NCBI GenBank assembly: GCA_029569475.1
Contig: JAKQSZ010000018.1
Span: 1 to 26,664 of the forward strand
Direction of reading: 5' to 3'
DNA length: 26,664 nt
DNA from: Candidatus Eiseniibacteriota bacterium
GTDB lineage: Bacteria; Eisenbacteria; RBG-16-71-46; CAIMUX01
Shown here: piece by piece, positions 7,795-15,245 of the stretch
Layout of the letters: every line of letters starts with the position of its first letter
Position numbering within the stretch: position 1 is the first letter of the stretch
Made by a program: the position numbers and the translations under genes
The notes under the pieces: model-generated
Database searches by the model: none
What the model was told of the DNA's origin: nothing
Seen by the model: only the letters and a program-made list of their open reading frames with translations

Positions 7795-10002
7795 TCAGGG
7801 GCGGGTGTAAAGCGCCTGCCCGGCCGACTCGGCGTTCCTGCCCCCCCCGAGCACCCCCAGGTGCGCTTCCAGCGCCTCCGCCGCCGCGTCCGGCAGGACC
7901 GGCGCCTCGTGAAACGCCCGGCCGTGCTCGTCGAGCTGCGGCCGGGTACGCAACACCACCAGCGAGCGGACTCCCTGCCGGTCCAGAAAACCACGGATCT
8001 CGCCAATGACCCCGGCACGGTCCGCGCTCGGGAGAGACTCTAGCCATCCGGGAGCCGACAGCCCCTGGGTCAGCACGGCCCAGGCCGGGTCCTCGAAGGC
8101 GTCCGCGCCGCGGCGGCTGCGCAGCGGCATCGCGCTCTCCACGTTCTGTACAAGTCGCTGCCGGTGCACCGTCTGGTAAAGAAGGCTCTCGCGGGCCGGC
8201 ATCCCCGGGAGATCCACCAGAGCGGTCCCCTGCTCGAGTCCTTCCGGCAACGAGGCGGCGGCGGCCCGGTAGACCGCCGGAACCGGAACCGACACCATCG
8301 GCCAGGGCGCGGCCAGAGCTTCGATCCACACCAGCGCCGTGACGACGGCTCCAATCCTCCAGGTCGAGGAATTGCCGCCGGACCCCGGAAGACGACGTAT
8401 GGGAAGATCGAGCCCCGGAAGGTTGGGCCCCGGATGATCGGGTCCCGGATGATCGGGTCCGGACCTTCCTTCGGCCTGACGGGGAGACCGCGCAGCCGCA
8501 CCGGCGCCCTGGGGCATCCCCGCTTCCTCCACCCTGGCGCGCCTTCTCCGCTCCCAGCTTGCCCATCCGGCCGCGATCGTGATCGCCAGGCAGACCCAGG
8601 CCGGCGCCATGTAGCGGATCGGAGTTCGCGAACCGCCTAGAAAAGGCAGGACCTTGGCCACGATCGCCTGGGGAAGCGGTAGCCCGGCCGACCGCCCGGC
8701 CACGTGCAGTTCCGGGCCGAGCGCCAGGATCAGGAAAACGATGGCGCCCCAGAACCAGACCCGTGGATCCGGTCCCGCGTTCGCCGGTAGTCCGAGCGGC
8801 CGTGGGTCGATGTCCCCCGCTTGCTGGAGGCCGGCGTCCTCGTCCTTGCCGCGACGCCGCGAGAACAGCGCGGCGCTCGCGGCAACGAACAAGGCCAGCG
8901 CCGACCAGCCGATGGTGAGCCCGAACCCGCTGTCTCCCCGGTGGAAGCCGGCCGTGATGTCGCGGAAGGCCGATCCCCAGAGAGGATGCCGCGGGTTCGG
9001 CAGGAAGAAGTCCAGGAGGTCGGCGGAGAAGAACGCCGCCAGACGCGGGTCGAAGGACGTTGCGCCCTCGCCGGACCGACGCAGGAGTGCGGCCACGAGA
9101 GGAACCACGGCGAGCACGACGGCAAGAGAACCAACGGCGATCCTCCACGAGCCCCGGAGACGGTTCCCTCGAAGCTGGATACGGACAGCCCGCCACCCCG
9201 GGATCGAACCCGCCGCCAGAACCAGGCAGAGCAGTGGCACGTAAGCCGCGTACTCCAGCGAGTTGTACATGACCAGAACCCCCGCGCCCGCGAAGAGCAG
9301 CAGGCGGCGCGCGTCCGGCCGCCTCAGAAAGCAGAACCACGCCCAGACGCACAGCACCAGGAACTCGGTGCCCAGGACATGCAAACGTACCGTGTTGGCG
9401 AAACGATAGTTGGTGCAGGCAAAGAGAACCCCGGCCACGATGGCGGCCGTCCGTGGATGCGGCGAGGGCAAGGGTAGGCGCGACGCGATGACGGAACGCG
9501 CGAGGCGGTAGGTCAGGTACCCGCTCAGGGTGAACGAAGCCAGCACGACCAGGTTGTACACTACAAAGAGAGAACCGGGATCCGCCGCTCCCTGACCGGC
9601 GGAGACTGAGGATGCAGGGACTCCTGACATCCCAGCGTAGATCGGCCTCACAAGGAGTTGTACAGGCACCGACAAGATTCCATAGGTGAGGCAGAGCGTA
9701 TGCAGGGCCAGATTGGTGCCGTGCGGATGGAAGACCCACGAGGTCTCCAGCGGATCGAGACCCCGCGTGAGCGCTTCGCGAGCCCACCAGAGATCCCAGA
9801 CCCCGATGAACGCATCGGTCCCCGCGCCCGAGGCAAGCATCATCTGGTCCAGGCGCAGCAGCAGCGGCGAGGTCACTCCGATCGAGAGGACGAAGAATCC
9901 GAGGAGCGTCGAGCCGCGGAAGGTGAAACGGCCGGCCGGCCGCCCCAGGAGACACCATCCGGCGGCGGATCCGGCCAGCAAGAGCAGCAGATCCGCGATC
10001 AC
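7795..10002 (-). CDS. GT-C-like polytopic membrane protein, possible glycosyltransferase (735 aa)
   Basis: The GTG start at 10002 is supported by GAGGAG, which overlaps the stop of the upstream gene; only 13 bases separate the two genes, so they form an operon. About 12 hydrophobic segments are visible across residues 1-560. Between the second and third lie GTDAFIGVWDLWW and FHPHGTNLALHT, the aspartate-rich first periplasmic loop and HPxGxxLxxHT pattern seen in uncharacterised GT-C-fold polyprenyl-phosphate-sugar glycosyltransferases. Residues about 510-545 are a low-complexity linker built on a 15-bp tandem repeat. A soluble C-terminal region (about 575-735) contains VDLPGMPARESLLYQTVHRQ. 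The donor and acceptor cannot be told from sequence. An overlapping minus-strand frame of similar length lacks membrane character and is a shadow. Confidence 0.75.
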   Translation of the reverse strand: MIADLLLLLAGSAAGWCLLGRPAGRFTFRGSTLLGFFVLSIGVTSPLLLRLDQMMLASGAGTDAFIGVWDLWWAREALTRGLDPLETSWVFHPHGTNLALHTLCLTYGILSVPVQLLVRPIYAGMSGVPASSVSAGQGAADPGSLFVVYNLVVLASFTLSGYLTYRLARSVIASRLPLPSPHPRTAAIVAGVLFACTNYRFANTVRLHVLGTEFLVLCVWAWFCFLRRPDARRLLLFAGAGVLVMYNSLEYAAYVPLLCLVLAAGSIPGWRAVRIQLRGNRLRGSWRIAVGSLAVVLAVVPLVAALLRRSGEGATSFDPRLAAFFSADLLDFFLPNPRHPLWGSAFRDITAGFHRGDSGFGLTIGWSALALFVAASAALFSRRRGKDEDAGLQQAGDIDPRPLGLPANAGPDPRVWFWGAIVFLILALGPELHVAGRSAGLPLPQAIVAKVLPFLGGSRTPIRYMAPAWVCLAITIAAGWASWERRRRARVEEAGMPQGAGAAARSPRQAEGRSGPDHPGPDHPGPNLPGLDLPIRRLPGSGGNSSTWRIGAVVTALVWIEALAAPWPMVSVPVPAVYRAAAASLPEGLEQGTALVDLPGMPARESLLYQTVHRQRLVQNVESAMPLRSRRGADAFEDPAWAVLTQGLSAPGWLESLPSADRAGVIGEIRGFLDRQGVRSLVVLRTRPQLDEHGRAFHEAPVLPDAAAEALEAHLGVLGGGRNAESAGQALYTRP
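8406..8465. repeat. 15-bp tandem repeat, four units, inside the membrane-protein gene
   Basis: Four consecutive 15-base units begin at 8406, 8421, 8436 and 8451, with core GATCGGGTCCCGGAT; the outer units are more diverged. On the minus strand they encode a GPDHP pentapeptide series in a linker between membrane segments. Because 15 is a multiple of three, copy number can change without frameshift. Confidence 0.75.
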
Positions 10003-10015
10003 GCCCGCCCGCTCC

Positions 10016-11968
10016 TCACAAGCCTACCGCCTGCCCTTCGCCTCTGGGGTCCGTCGCTCCGAGGTAGACCACCCCCCCTCCGGGGCTTTCCAGGCACTCG
10101 ATCGCCTGGAAGAAGCCGCTTCCGTCCCACGGGCCGATCTTGCGCGCGGGCCAGCCGACCTTTCCCAAACGGCGCGGGATCTCCGCCGCCATCCGTGATT
10201 CGAGGTGCAGGACTCCCGCCGGATCGATTCTCCAGCGAGGGGCTTCCAGCGCCCCGGCCAGACGCTCCTCGGGTCGCAGTCGCGGCGCGGAGGCGTCGTC
10301 CTCGCGCTGATGGTGCCACTTGCCTTTCTTCATCGGCAGGGGGCCCGGCCAAAGCACCCGGCCCGACAGGAAGTGCCGCAGGACCTGAAGACTGGTCTGC
10401 ACCTGATTGTCCGCCCCGGGCGTCCCCCCGATCAGCCACGGCTTGCCATCAAGGGTCAGCAGGAAGGAGTTCAACGTGTGCAACGTCCGCTTGCCCGGCT
10501 CGAGCCGGTTGACATCGCGCTCCGCCAGCGAGAACCCGCAGGCGCGGTTGTTCAAGAGGATGCCGGTCCCCGGCTCGAGGAAGCCGCACCCGAAGGGGTG
10601 GAAGATGCTCTGGATCAGCCCGGCCATGTTCCCATCGCCATCGGCGGCGCAGAGGTAGGTCGTGTCCGTCCCCTCTTGTCCCGCCGGCCTTCCGTCGCGA
10701 TCGTCGCCACCGCAGGCGTACCCCGCCTCCTCCAGACGTCGCGCGAGCTTCTCCAGCGCGGGGTTCCCCTCGCGGGCAAGGCGCGTCATCCGCTCGGGCG
10801 TGAGCTCCCGAGGATGGCGAGCCTCTTCGATCGCGCGCGCCAGGGGTCGCAGCGTCTCCTCCGCCAGCAGGGCGCCCACGAGTTCGCCCGCCTCCAGCGG
10901 AAGCGCGCGCGGGTCGGCGAGAAAGGCCCGCCGCAGGGCGAAGGCCGCCGTCATCGCCATCGCCTGCCTGTGCAACTCCCTCGAAGGAGGATGGTGCTCC
11001 AGCGTCCGGCCGGCCGCTCGCCGGTCGAGCGAGGCGCGGCGGGTCTCCTCGGGTCGAGCTGGGCCCTGAGACATCGCGGGCCCTGGGGAAGCCGGCCCGG
11101 CCGGCCCCGCCATCCCGGCCGGCGGCGCCGCCTGGATTCGGCCGGTCTCCAGGAGGTCCAGCAGTCCGAAGGCGATGCTGAGGAGGATGCCCTGGGACGG
11201 GAGAGGCTGCTCGTGGAGCGTGATCGTCCGCCCGTCAGGACCCGGGGCGCTCCACTCGATCGCGGCGGCCAGCTCGCTCTCATGCTGTCGCAGATCATCC
11301 CCGGAGAGCACCCCGCCGGCCTGGCGAACTCCGCGGGAGAACCTGGCCCCGAGATCTCCCTCGTAGAACGCCTCGGCCCCTTCGTCCGCGATGAGCTTCA
11401 GCGAGGCCGCCAGCTTCGACGGGCGGCAGATCTCCCCTGCCCCGCGGGTCCGCCCGTCTTCCCGGAGGAAGAGGCGCGCCAGCTCCCGATCGGTCGCGAT
11501 GACCTCCCGGTGCAAGCGCAGGGCGCGGGCCATTCGCCAGGAGACCGGGTATCCCTCCGAGGCGAGGGCGATGGCGTCGCGGAAGAGCCGCTTCCACTCG
11601 AGCCGTCCCCATCCGTACCAGGCCTCGCCCCAGGCCGCCACGCACCCCGGCACCGAGCAGCTGGCCGGGCCGGCTTCCGGAACCCGCGTCAGCCCGGCGA
11701 ACCGCTCCCGCTTCAACCCGCCGGGGGCGGCGCCGCTCCCGTTGACGGCGGTGACCGCGCCGTCTTCCTGGCTGTGGATCAGCAGGAAGGCGTCCCCGCC
11801 GATCCCGCTCGCCCAAGGCTCGACCACGGCCAGCACCGCCCCGGCCGCCACGACGGCATCGATCGCATTTCCGCCGGCGCGCAGGATCGCCGCGCCCGCC
11901 TCTGCTGCCAGCGGATGAGAGGCGACGATCATCCCGCCGCGTGCCAACGTGGGTGGACGGCGGATCAT
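10016..11968 (-). CDS. Gamma-glutamyltransferase-family N-terminal-nucleophile hydrolase (650 aa)
   Basis: The ATG at 11968 gives ten residues before GGMIVASHPLAAEAG, the usual N-terminal block; the frame is open to 12391, but that extension crosses low-complexity repeats and has no family match. GGNAIDAVVAAGAVLAVVEPWASGIGGDAF (residues 32-61) is characteristic. TDTTYLCAADGDGN (434-447) holds the autoprocessing/nucleophile threonine, probably T436. TGILLNNR (468-475) and PGKRTLHTLN (491-500) follow. The usual oxyanion motif GSPGG is GTPGADNQVQT here (515-525), as in YwrD/oxamate-amidohydrolase-type members, so the substrate may not be glutathione. No signal peptide is seen, so it is predicted cytoplasmic. 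Residues about 279-330 are a Gly/Pro/Ala-rich insertion. It is cotranscribed with the membrane protein. Confidence 0.85.
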   Translation of the reverse strand: MIRRPPTLARGGMIVASHPLAAEAGAAILRAGGNAIDAVVAAGAVLAVVEPWASGIGGDAFLLIHSQEDGAVTAVNGSGAAPGGLKRERFAGLTRVPEAGPASCSVPGCVAAWGEAWYGWGRLEWKRLFRDAIALASEGYPVSWRMARALRLHREVIATDRELARLFLREDGRTRGAGEICRPSKLAASLKLIADEGAEAFYEGDLGARFSRGVRQAGGVLSGDDLRQHESELAAAIEWSAPGPDGRTITLHEQPLPSQGILLSIAFGLLDLLETGRIQAAPPAGMAGPAGPASPGPAMSQGPARPEETRRASLDRRAAGRTLEHHPPSRELHRQAMAMTAAFALRRAFLADPRALPLEAGELVGALLAEETLRPLARAIEEARHPRELTPERMTRLAREGNPALEKLARRLEEAGYACGGDDRDGRPAGQEGTDTTYLCAADGDGNMAGLIQSIFHPFGCGFLEPGTGILLNNRACGFSLAERDVNRLEPGKRTLHTLNSFLLTLDGKPWLIGGTPGADNQVQTSLQVLRHFLSGRVLWPGPLPMKKGKWHHQREDDASAPRLRPEERLAGALEAPRWRIDPAGVLHLESRMAAEIPRRLGKVGWPARKIGPWDGSGFFQAIECLESPGGGVVYLGATDPRGEGQAVGL

Positions 11969-12118
11969 GGTTCTCGGCCAGGGCCTGAGTTCTGTTGCGT
12001 CAGCGACATGCGACTCGATGCTAATGGAACCGGCGGCAACCGGCCAGCCCCGGCGCCACCTCCAGGCCAGATCCTCCCGGTCGATCGCCCGCGCGACAAT
12101 GTCTGGCCGATCGGGGGC

Positions 12119-12241
12119 ACCATCGAGGATGCCATCGAGGGTACCACCCGGAATCGAGGGCGCCATCGAGGGCGCCACCCGGGATAGAGGGCGCAATCGG
12201 GGGGCGCACCCGGATTCGAGGGCGCAACCGTTGCCGTCCGG
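12119..12241. repeat. 31-33-bp tandem repeat in the divergent intergenic region
   Basis: Units start at 12119 (33 bases), 12152 (31), 12183 (31) and 12214 (28, degenerate). They share a core like ATCGAGGGCGCCA and end CACCCGG. The array lies between the hydrolase start (11968) and the metallo-hydrolase start (12306) and ends at a promoter's -35. The rest of 11969-12118 shows no gene and no clear minus-strand promoter. Confidence 0.75.
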
Positions 12242-12259
12242 CGCGCGGCTCCCTAGACT
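12231..12259 (+). promoter_or_regulatory. Sigma-70-type promoter of the metallo-hydrolase gene
   Basis: TTGCCG (12231-12236) and TAGACT (12254-12259) are separated by 17 bases. The predicted start near 12266 leaves a leader of about 40 bases with GGGGAGG at 12292-12298, seven bases before the ATG. The -35 sits in the last degenerate unit of the 31-bp repeat array. Confidence 0.5.
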
Positions 12260-12305
12260 CCTGGGTTCGATCGGCGCAACGCGCCATCCTTGGGGAGGCA
12301 AGACC

Positions 12306-12974
12306 ATGATCTTCGAGACGTTCCCGGTGGGCATGCTGCAGTGCAACTGCGTGATCCTGGGGTGTCCCGCCACCCGGGCGGCCCTGGTCATCGACCCGGG
12401 AGACGAGGTCGAGAGGATCCTGGAGGCGCTGCGCCGGCATGACCTGAACCTGACCGGCGTCCTGCATACCCACGCTCACTTCGACCACCTGGGAGCGAGC
12501 GCCCCCCTGGCTGAGGCGACTGGGGCGCCGCTCCTGCTGCACCGCGGAGATGAATCGCTCTACTCGCGGGTGCCCGTGCAAACGGCCCTCTTCGGATTCC
12601 CGGCTCCACCTCTGTCGCCCATCGACCGATACGTCAGAGATGGGGATGCGCTCTCCTGGGGAGACTGCGCGGGAGAGATCCTGCACACCCCCGGGCACAG
12701 TCCGGGGAGCGTCTGCCTCCATGTGCCTCTGGGCTGGGGCGCACACGAGCCCGGTTCGGGGCCGGGGCAGGAGCCGGGGCGGATCTTTGCCGGAGACACC
12801 CTTTTCGCCGGTTCGATCGGCCGGACGGACCTGTGGGGCGGCGACGGAGAGGAGATCCTTCGCTCCATCCGCCGGCGCCTCCTGAGCCTGCCGGACGAGA
12901 CCGTGGTGGTTCCGGGACATGGTCCGGAGACCACGATCGGGGAGGAGCGGCGACGGAACCCGTTCCTCGGTTGA
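12306..12974 (+). CDS. Metallo-beta-lactamase-fold hydrolase, glyoxalase II-like (222 aa)
   Basis: The start at 12306 is fixed by GGGGAGG seven bases upstream. HTHAHFDH (residues 54-61) supplies metal ligands H56, H58, D60 and H61. TPGHSPGS (128-135) supplies H131, FAGDTLFAGSIGRTDL (161-176) the bridging D164, and VVPGHGPETTIGEERRRNPFL (201-221) H205. This complete set and the length of about 220 aa match the short hydroxyacylglutathione-hydrolase-like (GloB-type) subgroup. These enzymes hydrolyse thioesters such as S-D-lactoylglutathione or related bacillithiol/CoA esters; the true substrate is unknown. A Gly/Pro-rich insertion at about 142-158 (HEPGSGPGQEPG) is unusual. It is cytoplasmic and diverges from the gamma-glutamyltransferase-family gene. 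Confidence 0.88.
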   Translation: MIFETFPVGMLQCNCVILGCPATRAALVIDPGDEVERILEALRRHDLNLTGVLHTHAHFDHLGASAPLAEATGAPLLLHRGDESLYSRVPVQTALFGFPAPPLSPIDRYVRDGDALSWGDCAGEILHTPGHSPGSVCLHVPLGWGAHEPGSGPGQEPGRIFAGDTLFAGSIGRTDLWGGDGEEILRSIRRRLLSLPDETVVVPGHGPETTIGEERRRNPFLG

Positions 12975-13037
12975 GGGGCCCCTGTAGCGGGGAAGGTCGT
13001 GCCTCGTAAAGGCCCTTGTTGGCGGGAGGGCTGGTCC

Positions 13038-13052
13038 CGGCCCGAGGGGCCG
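13038..13052 (+). terminator. Short GC hairpin after the metallo-hydrolase gene
   Basis: CGGCCC (13038-13043) and GGGCCG (13047-13052) pair around a GAG loop, 63 bases after the stop. No T-tract follows. It is a possible terminator or attenuator. Confidence 0.35.
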
Positions 13053-13127
13053 CCCGGTGTCGAAGATGGCCGTTCAATCAGCGCCCGCCTGCGCGCCCCT
13101 CGCGCCACGCGGGCCGGGGAGTAGAGC

Positions 13128-13144
13128 CACCGGGGAACCCGGTG
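13128..13144 (+). promoter_or_regulatory. Hairpin just upstream of the serine acetyltransferase ribosome binding site
   Basis: CACCGGG (13128-13134) and CCCGGTG (13138-13144) pair around a three-base loop. The stem ends seven bases before GGAGG (13152-13156), so it could influence translation start. I see no T-box or SAM-riboswitch consensus in 12975-13160. Confidence 0.3.
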
Positions 13145-13160
13145 CGGATCTGGAGGAACG

Positions 13161-14087
13161 ATGCTGCGGCGCCATCCGCTGAAGGACAAGCTGGTCAAGA
13201 TCACGAACGATCTCGTCCGGGCCTACTCCGACGAAAAGATCGCCGCCCAGAACATCGATCCTGACATCAAGCTCCCCTCCCGCGAGATCACCACCTCGAT
13301 CGTGGAGCGCCTCTTCGCCGTCTTCTATCCCGGATATCACGGGGTGCAGCACCTCACCCAGGACAGCGTCGTCTACCACGTCGGCGCGATCCTCGACGAC
13401 GTGGCCGACGACCTCTCCGAGCAGGTCTACCTGGCCTTTCACTTCGAGTGCCGGCGCAACGGCGGCCAGTGCCCGGAGTGCGCGGCCCGGACCAAGGCCG
13501 CGGTGGAGGGATTCTTCACGCGGCTGCCGGAGGTGCGCCGCCTTCTCGTCCTGGACGTGCAGGCTGCCTACGACGGCGATCCGGCCGCGCCCAACCTGGC
13601 CGAGATCGTCTTCGCCTATCCCGGGCTCTTCGCGATCACCGTCTACCGGATCGCCCACGAACTCCACGTGCTCGATGTTCCCCTGTTACCGAGGATCATG
13701 ACCGAGTGGGCGCACTCCAAGACCGGCATCGACATCCACCCGGGAGCGCGGATCGGCGAGTCTTTCTTCATCGACCACGGCACCGGGGTCGTCATCGGGG
13801 AAACGACCGAGATCGGCACCTGCGTGAAGATCTACCAGGGAGTGACGCTGGGAGCTCTCTCCTTCCCGAAGGACGAACGCGGCAAGATCATCCGCGGCGC
13901 CAAACGACACCCGACGATCTGCGATGGCGTGGTGATCTATGCCGGGGCGACCATCCTCGGGGGCGGCACCGTGATCGGCCAGGGGGCGGTGATCGGAGGC
14001 AACACCTGGGTGATACAGTCTGTCCCGCCCCGCACCAGGGTGCTCAACGAGGTGCAACCCTCCCGGACCGGACCCGCCCCGAGCTGA
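13161..14087 (+). CDS. cysE: Serine O-acetyltransferase (308 aa)
   Basis: This enzyme makes O-acetylserine from serine and acetyl-CoA, the first step of cysteine synthesis. An alpha-helical N-terminal domain (about 1-180) precedes a left-handed beta-helix of hexapeptide repeats. TGIDIHPGARIGESFFIDHGTGVVIGET (188-215) holds the catalytic Asp191 and the His206 dyad region, followed by VKIYQGVTLGALS and GATILGGGTVIGQGAVIGGNTWV. The long N-terminal domain with AAYDGDPAA places it in the EpsC-type branch. C97, C104 and C107 form a small cysteine cluster of unknown meaning. The terminal residue is Ser, not the Ile that docks into cysteine synthase in the E. coli-type protein, so that complex is doubtful. 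GGAGG precedes the ATG. Confidence 0.9.
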   Translation: MLRRHPLKDKLVKITNDLVRAYSDEKIAAQNIDPDIKLPSREITTSIVERLFAVFYPGYHGVQHLTQDSVVYHVGAILDDVADDLSEQVYLAFHFECRRNGGQCPECAARTKAAVEGFFTRLPEVRRLLVLDVQAAYDGDPAAPNLAEIVFAYPGLFAITVYRIAHELHVLDVPLLPRIMTEWAHSKTGIDIHPGARIGESFFIDHGTGVVIGETTEIGTCVKIYQGVTLGALSFPKDERGKIIRGAKRHPTICDGVVIYAGATILGGGTVIGQGAVIGGNTWVIQSVPPRTRVLNEVQPSRTGPAPS

Positions 14088-14119
14088 TCCGGGATCGCTT
14101 TCCTCCCGTCAACCGCCGG

Positions 14120-14148
14120 TTGCGGAGTGCTTCGGGGCGGCGTAGGCT
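14120..14148 (+). promoter_or_regulatory. Promoter of the chorismate mutase-DAHP synthase operon, near-leaderless
   Basis: TTGCGG (14120-14125) and TAGGCT (14143-14148) are spaced by 17 bases. The start is expected at about 14155, two or three bases before the ATG at 14157. No Shine-Dalgarno is present, consistent with leaderless translation. Confidence 0.5.
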
Positions 14149-14156
14149 CTCCAGTC

Positions 14157-15245
14157 ATGGAACGACATGACTCGCAGCTCCACTCGCTTCGGTCAGAGAT
14201 TGACCAGATCAACGAAGGTCTCCTGGAGCTTGTCCAGAGGCGCGGCCGGATCGTCCTCCAGATCGCCCAGATCAAGCGGGAGATGGGGCTGGAGGGATAC
14301 GATCCCAAGCGCGAAGAGGACATGCTGCACCATCTGACGACCCGCGCCGGGGGACCCTACTCCGGCCCGGAAATCCGGGAGATCTTCACCGCCATCTTTC
14401 GGGCCTCGCTCGATCTGCAAGACGTGGAGCGGCGCAGGATGCTGCATGTGCGGCGTCCGGACCTGGTCCCGCCCGGCGGCATCCACGTAGGGCCGGTGAC
14501 GATCGGCTCCGGGAGTCCGGTCATCATGGCCGGCCCCTGTTCCGTCGAGACGCCCGAGCAGATGGAGGCCATCGCCGCGCGCCTCGCCTCGCTGGGAGTG
14601 CGCATCCTCCGGGGCGGAGCGTTCAAACCGCGCACCAGCCCCTACGCCTTCCAGGGGCTTCGGGAAGAGGGCCTCGAGATTCTGCGGCAGACGGCGGACC
14701 GGCACGGCATGGTGGCCGTCACCGAGGTGCTCGACACCTCGACCCTTGACCTGGTGGCCGACTACACGGACATGCTCCAGGTCGGCGCGCGCAACATGTA
14801 CAACACCGAGCTACTCAAGGCAATCGGACGAACCCGCAAACCGGTGCTGCTCAAGCGCGGCTTCATGGCGACCATCGAAGAGCTCCTTCTCTCCGCGGAG
14901 TACATCCTGGCCGAGGGCAACGAGGCCGTCGTCCTCTGCGAACGGGGGATCCGCACCTTCGAGCGCGCTACCCGCAACACCCTGGACATCTCGGCGATTC
15001 CCCTGCTGAAGCAGGAAACGGCGCTGCCCGTGATCGTGGACGTCAGTCATGCCCTGGGGCGCAAGGATGTCCTCCTCCCCTGCGCGCGGGCGGCGCTGGC
15101 GGCCGGGGCCGACGGGCTCATGATCGAAACCCACTACCAACCCGACCAGGCGCTCTCCGACGGCTTCCAGCAACTCGACCTGGAGGAGTTCGGCGACCTG
15201 CTCGAAGGACTGGGCCTGGCCCTCAAGGAGAGGATCGCCCGATGA
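14157..15245 (+). CDS. aroF: Bifunctional chorismate mutase / 3-deoxy-7-phosphoheptulonate synthase (362 aa)
   Basis: Residues about 1-90 are an AroQ-type chorismate mutase helix bundle (LRSEIDQINEGLLELVQRR, IAQIKREMG, YDPKREEDML), which converts chorismate to prephenate. Residues about 105-362 are a type I-beta DAHP synthase that condenses phosphoenolpyruvate with erythrose 4-phosphate. Motifs include GPCSVE (metal ligand C128), LRGGAFKPRTSPY, GARNM, KPVLLKRG, CERGIRTF, RNTLDISA, DVSHALGR (H298), E324 and D335. Layout and motifs match Bacillus subtilis AroA, in which prephenate and chorismate feed back through the mutase domain. The ATG at 14157 is preferred to a GTG at 14127, which lies between the two promoter hexamers. 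Its stop overlaps the CmoA start by four bases. The symbol differs between naming systems. Confidence 0.92.
   Translation: MERHDSQLHSLRSEIDQINEGLLELVQRRGRIVLQIAQIKREMGLEGYDPKREEDMLHHLTTRAGGPYSGPEIREIFTAIFRASLDLQDVERRRMLHVRRPDLVPPGGIHVGPVTIGSGSPVIMAGPCSVETPEQMEAIAARLASLGVRILRGGAFKPRTSPYAFQGLREEGLEILRQTADRHGMVAVTEVLDTSTLDLVADYTDMLQVGARNMYNTELLKAIGRTRKPVLLKRGFMATIEELLLSAEYILAEGNEAVVLCERGIRTFERATRNTLDISAIPLLKQETALPVIVDVSHALGRKDVLLPCARAALAAGADGLMIETHYQPDQALSDGFQQLDLEEFGDLLEGLGLALKERIAR

Noticed and set aside
7631..9958. Long minus-strand frame (775 codons) overlapping the membrane-protein gene
   Set aside because: It is Arg/Gly/Ser-rich with no membrane or family pattern, while the other frame shows a dozen hydrophobic segments and GT-C-like motifs. 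It is a high-GC shadow.
10205..12187. Plus-strand frame of 660 codons opposite the gamma-glutamyltransferase-family gene
   Set aside because: Composition is that of an antisense shadow (Arg/Gly/Pro-rich), and the minus frame has the full family motif set.
12261..12280. GGGTTCGATC resembling a tRNA T-loop
   Set aside because: No acceptor, D or anticodon arm surrounds it, and it lies in the leader of the metallo-hydrolase gene.
12975..13160. T-box or SAM riboswitch upstream of serine acetyltransferase
   Set aside because: Only short GC hairpins are present; no T-box sequence or SAM aptamer consensus is seen.
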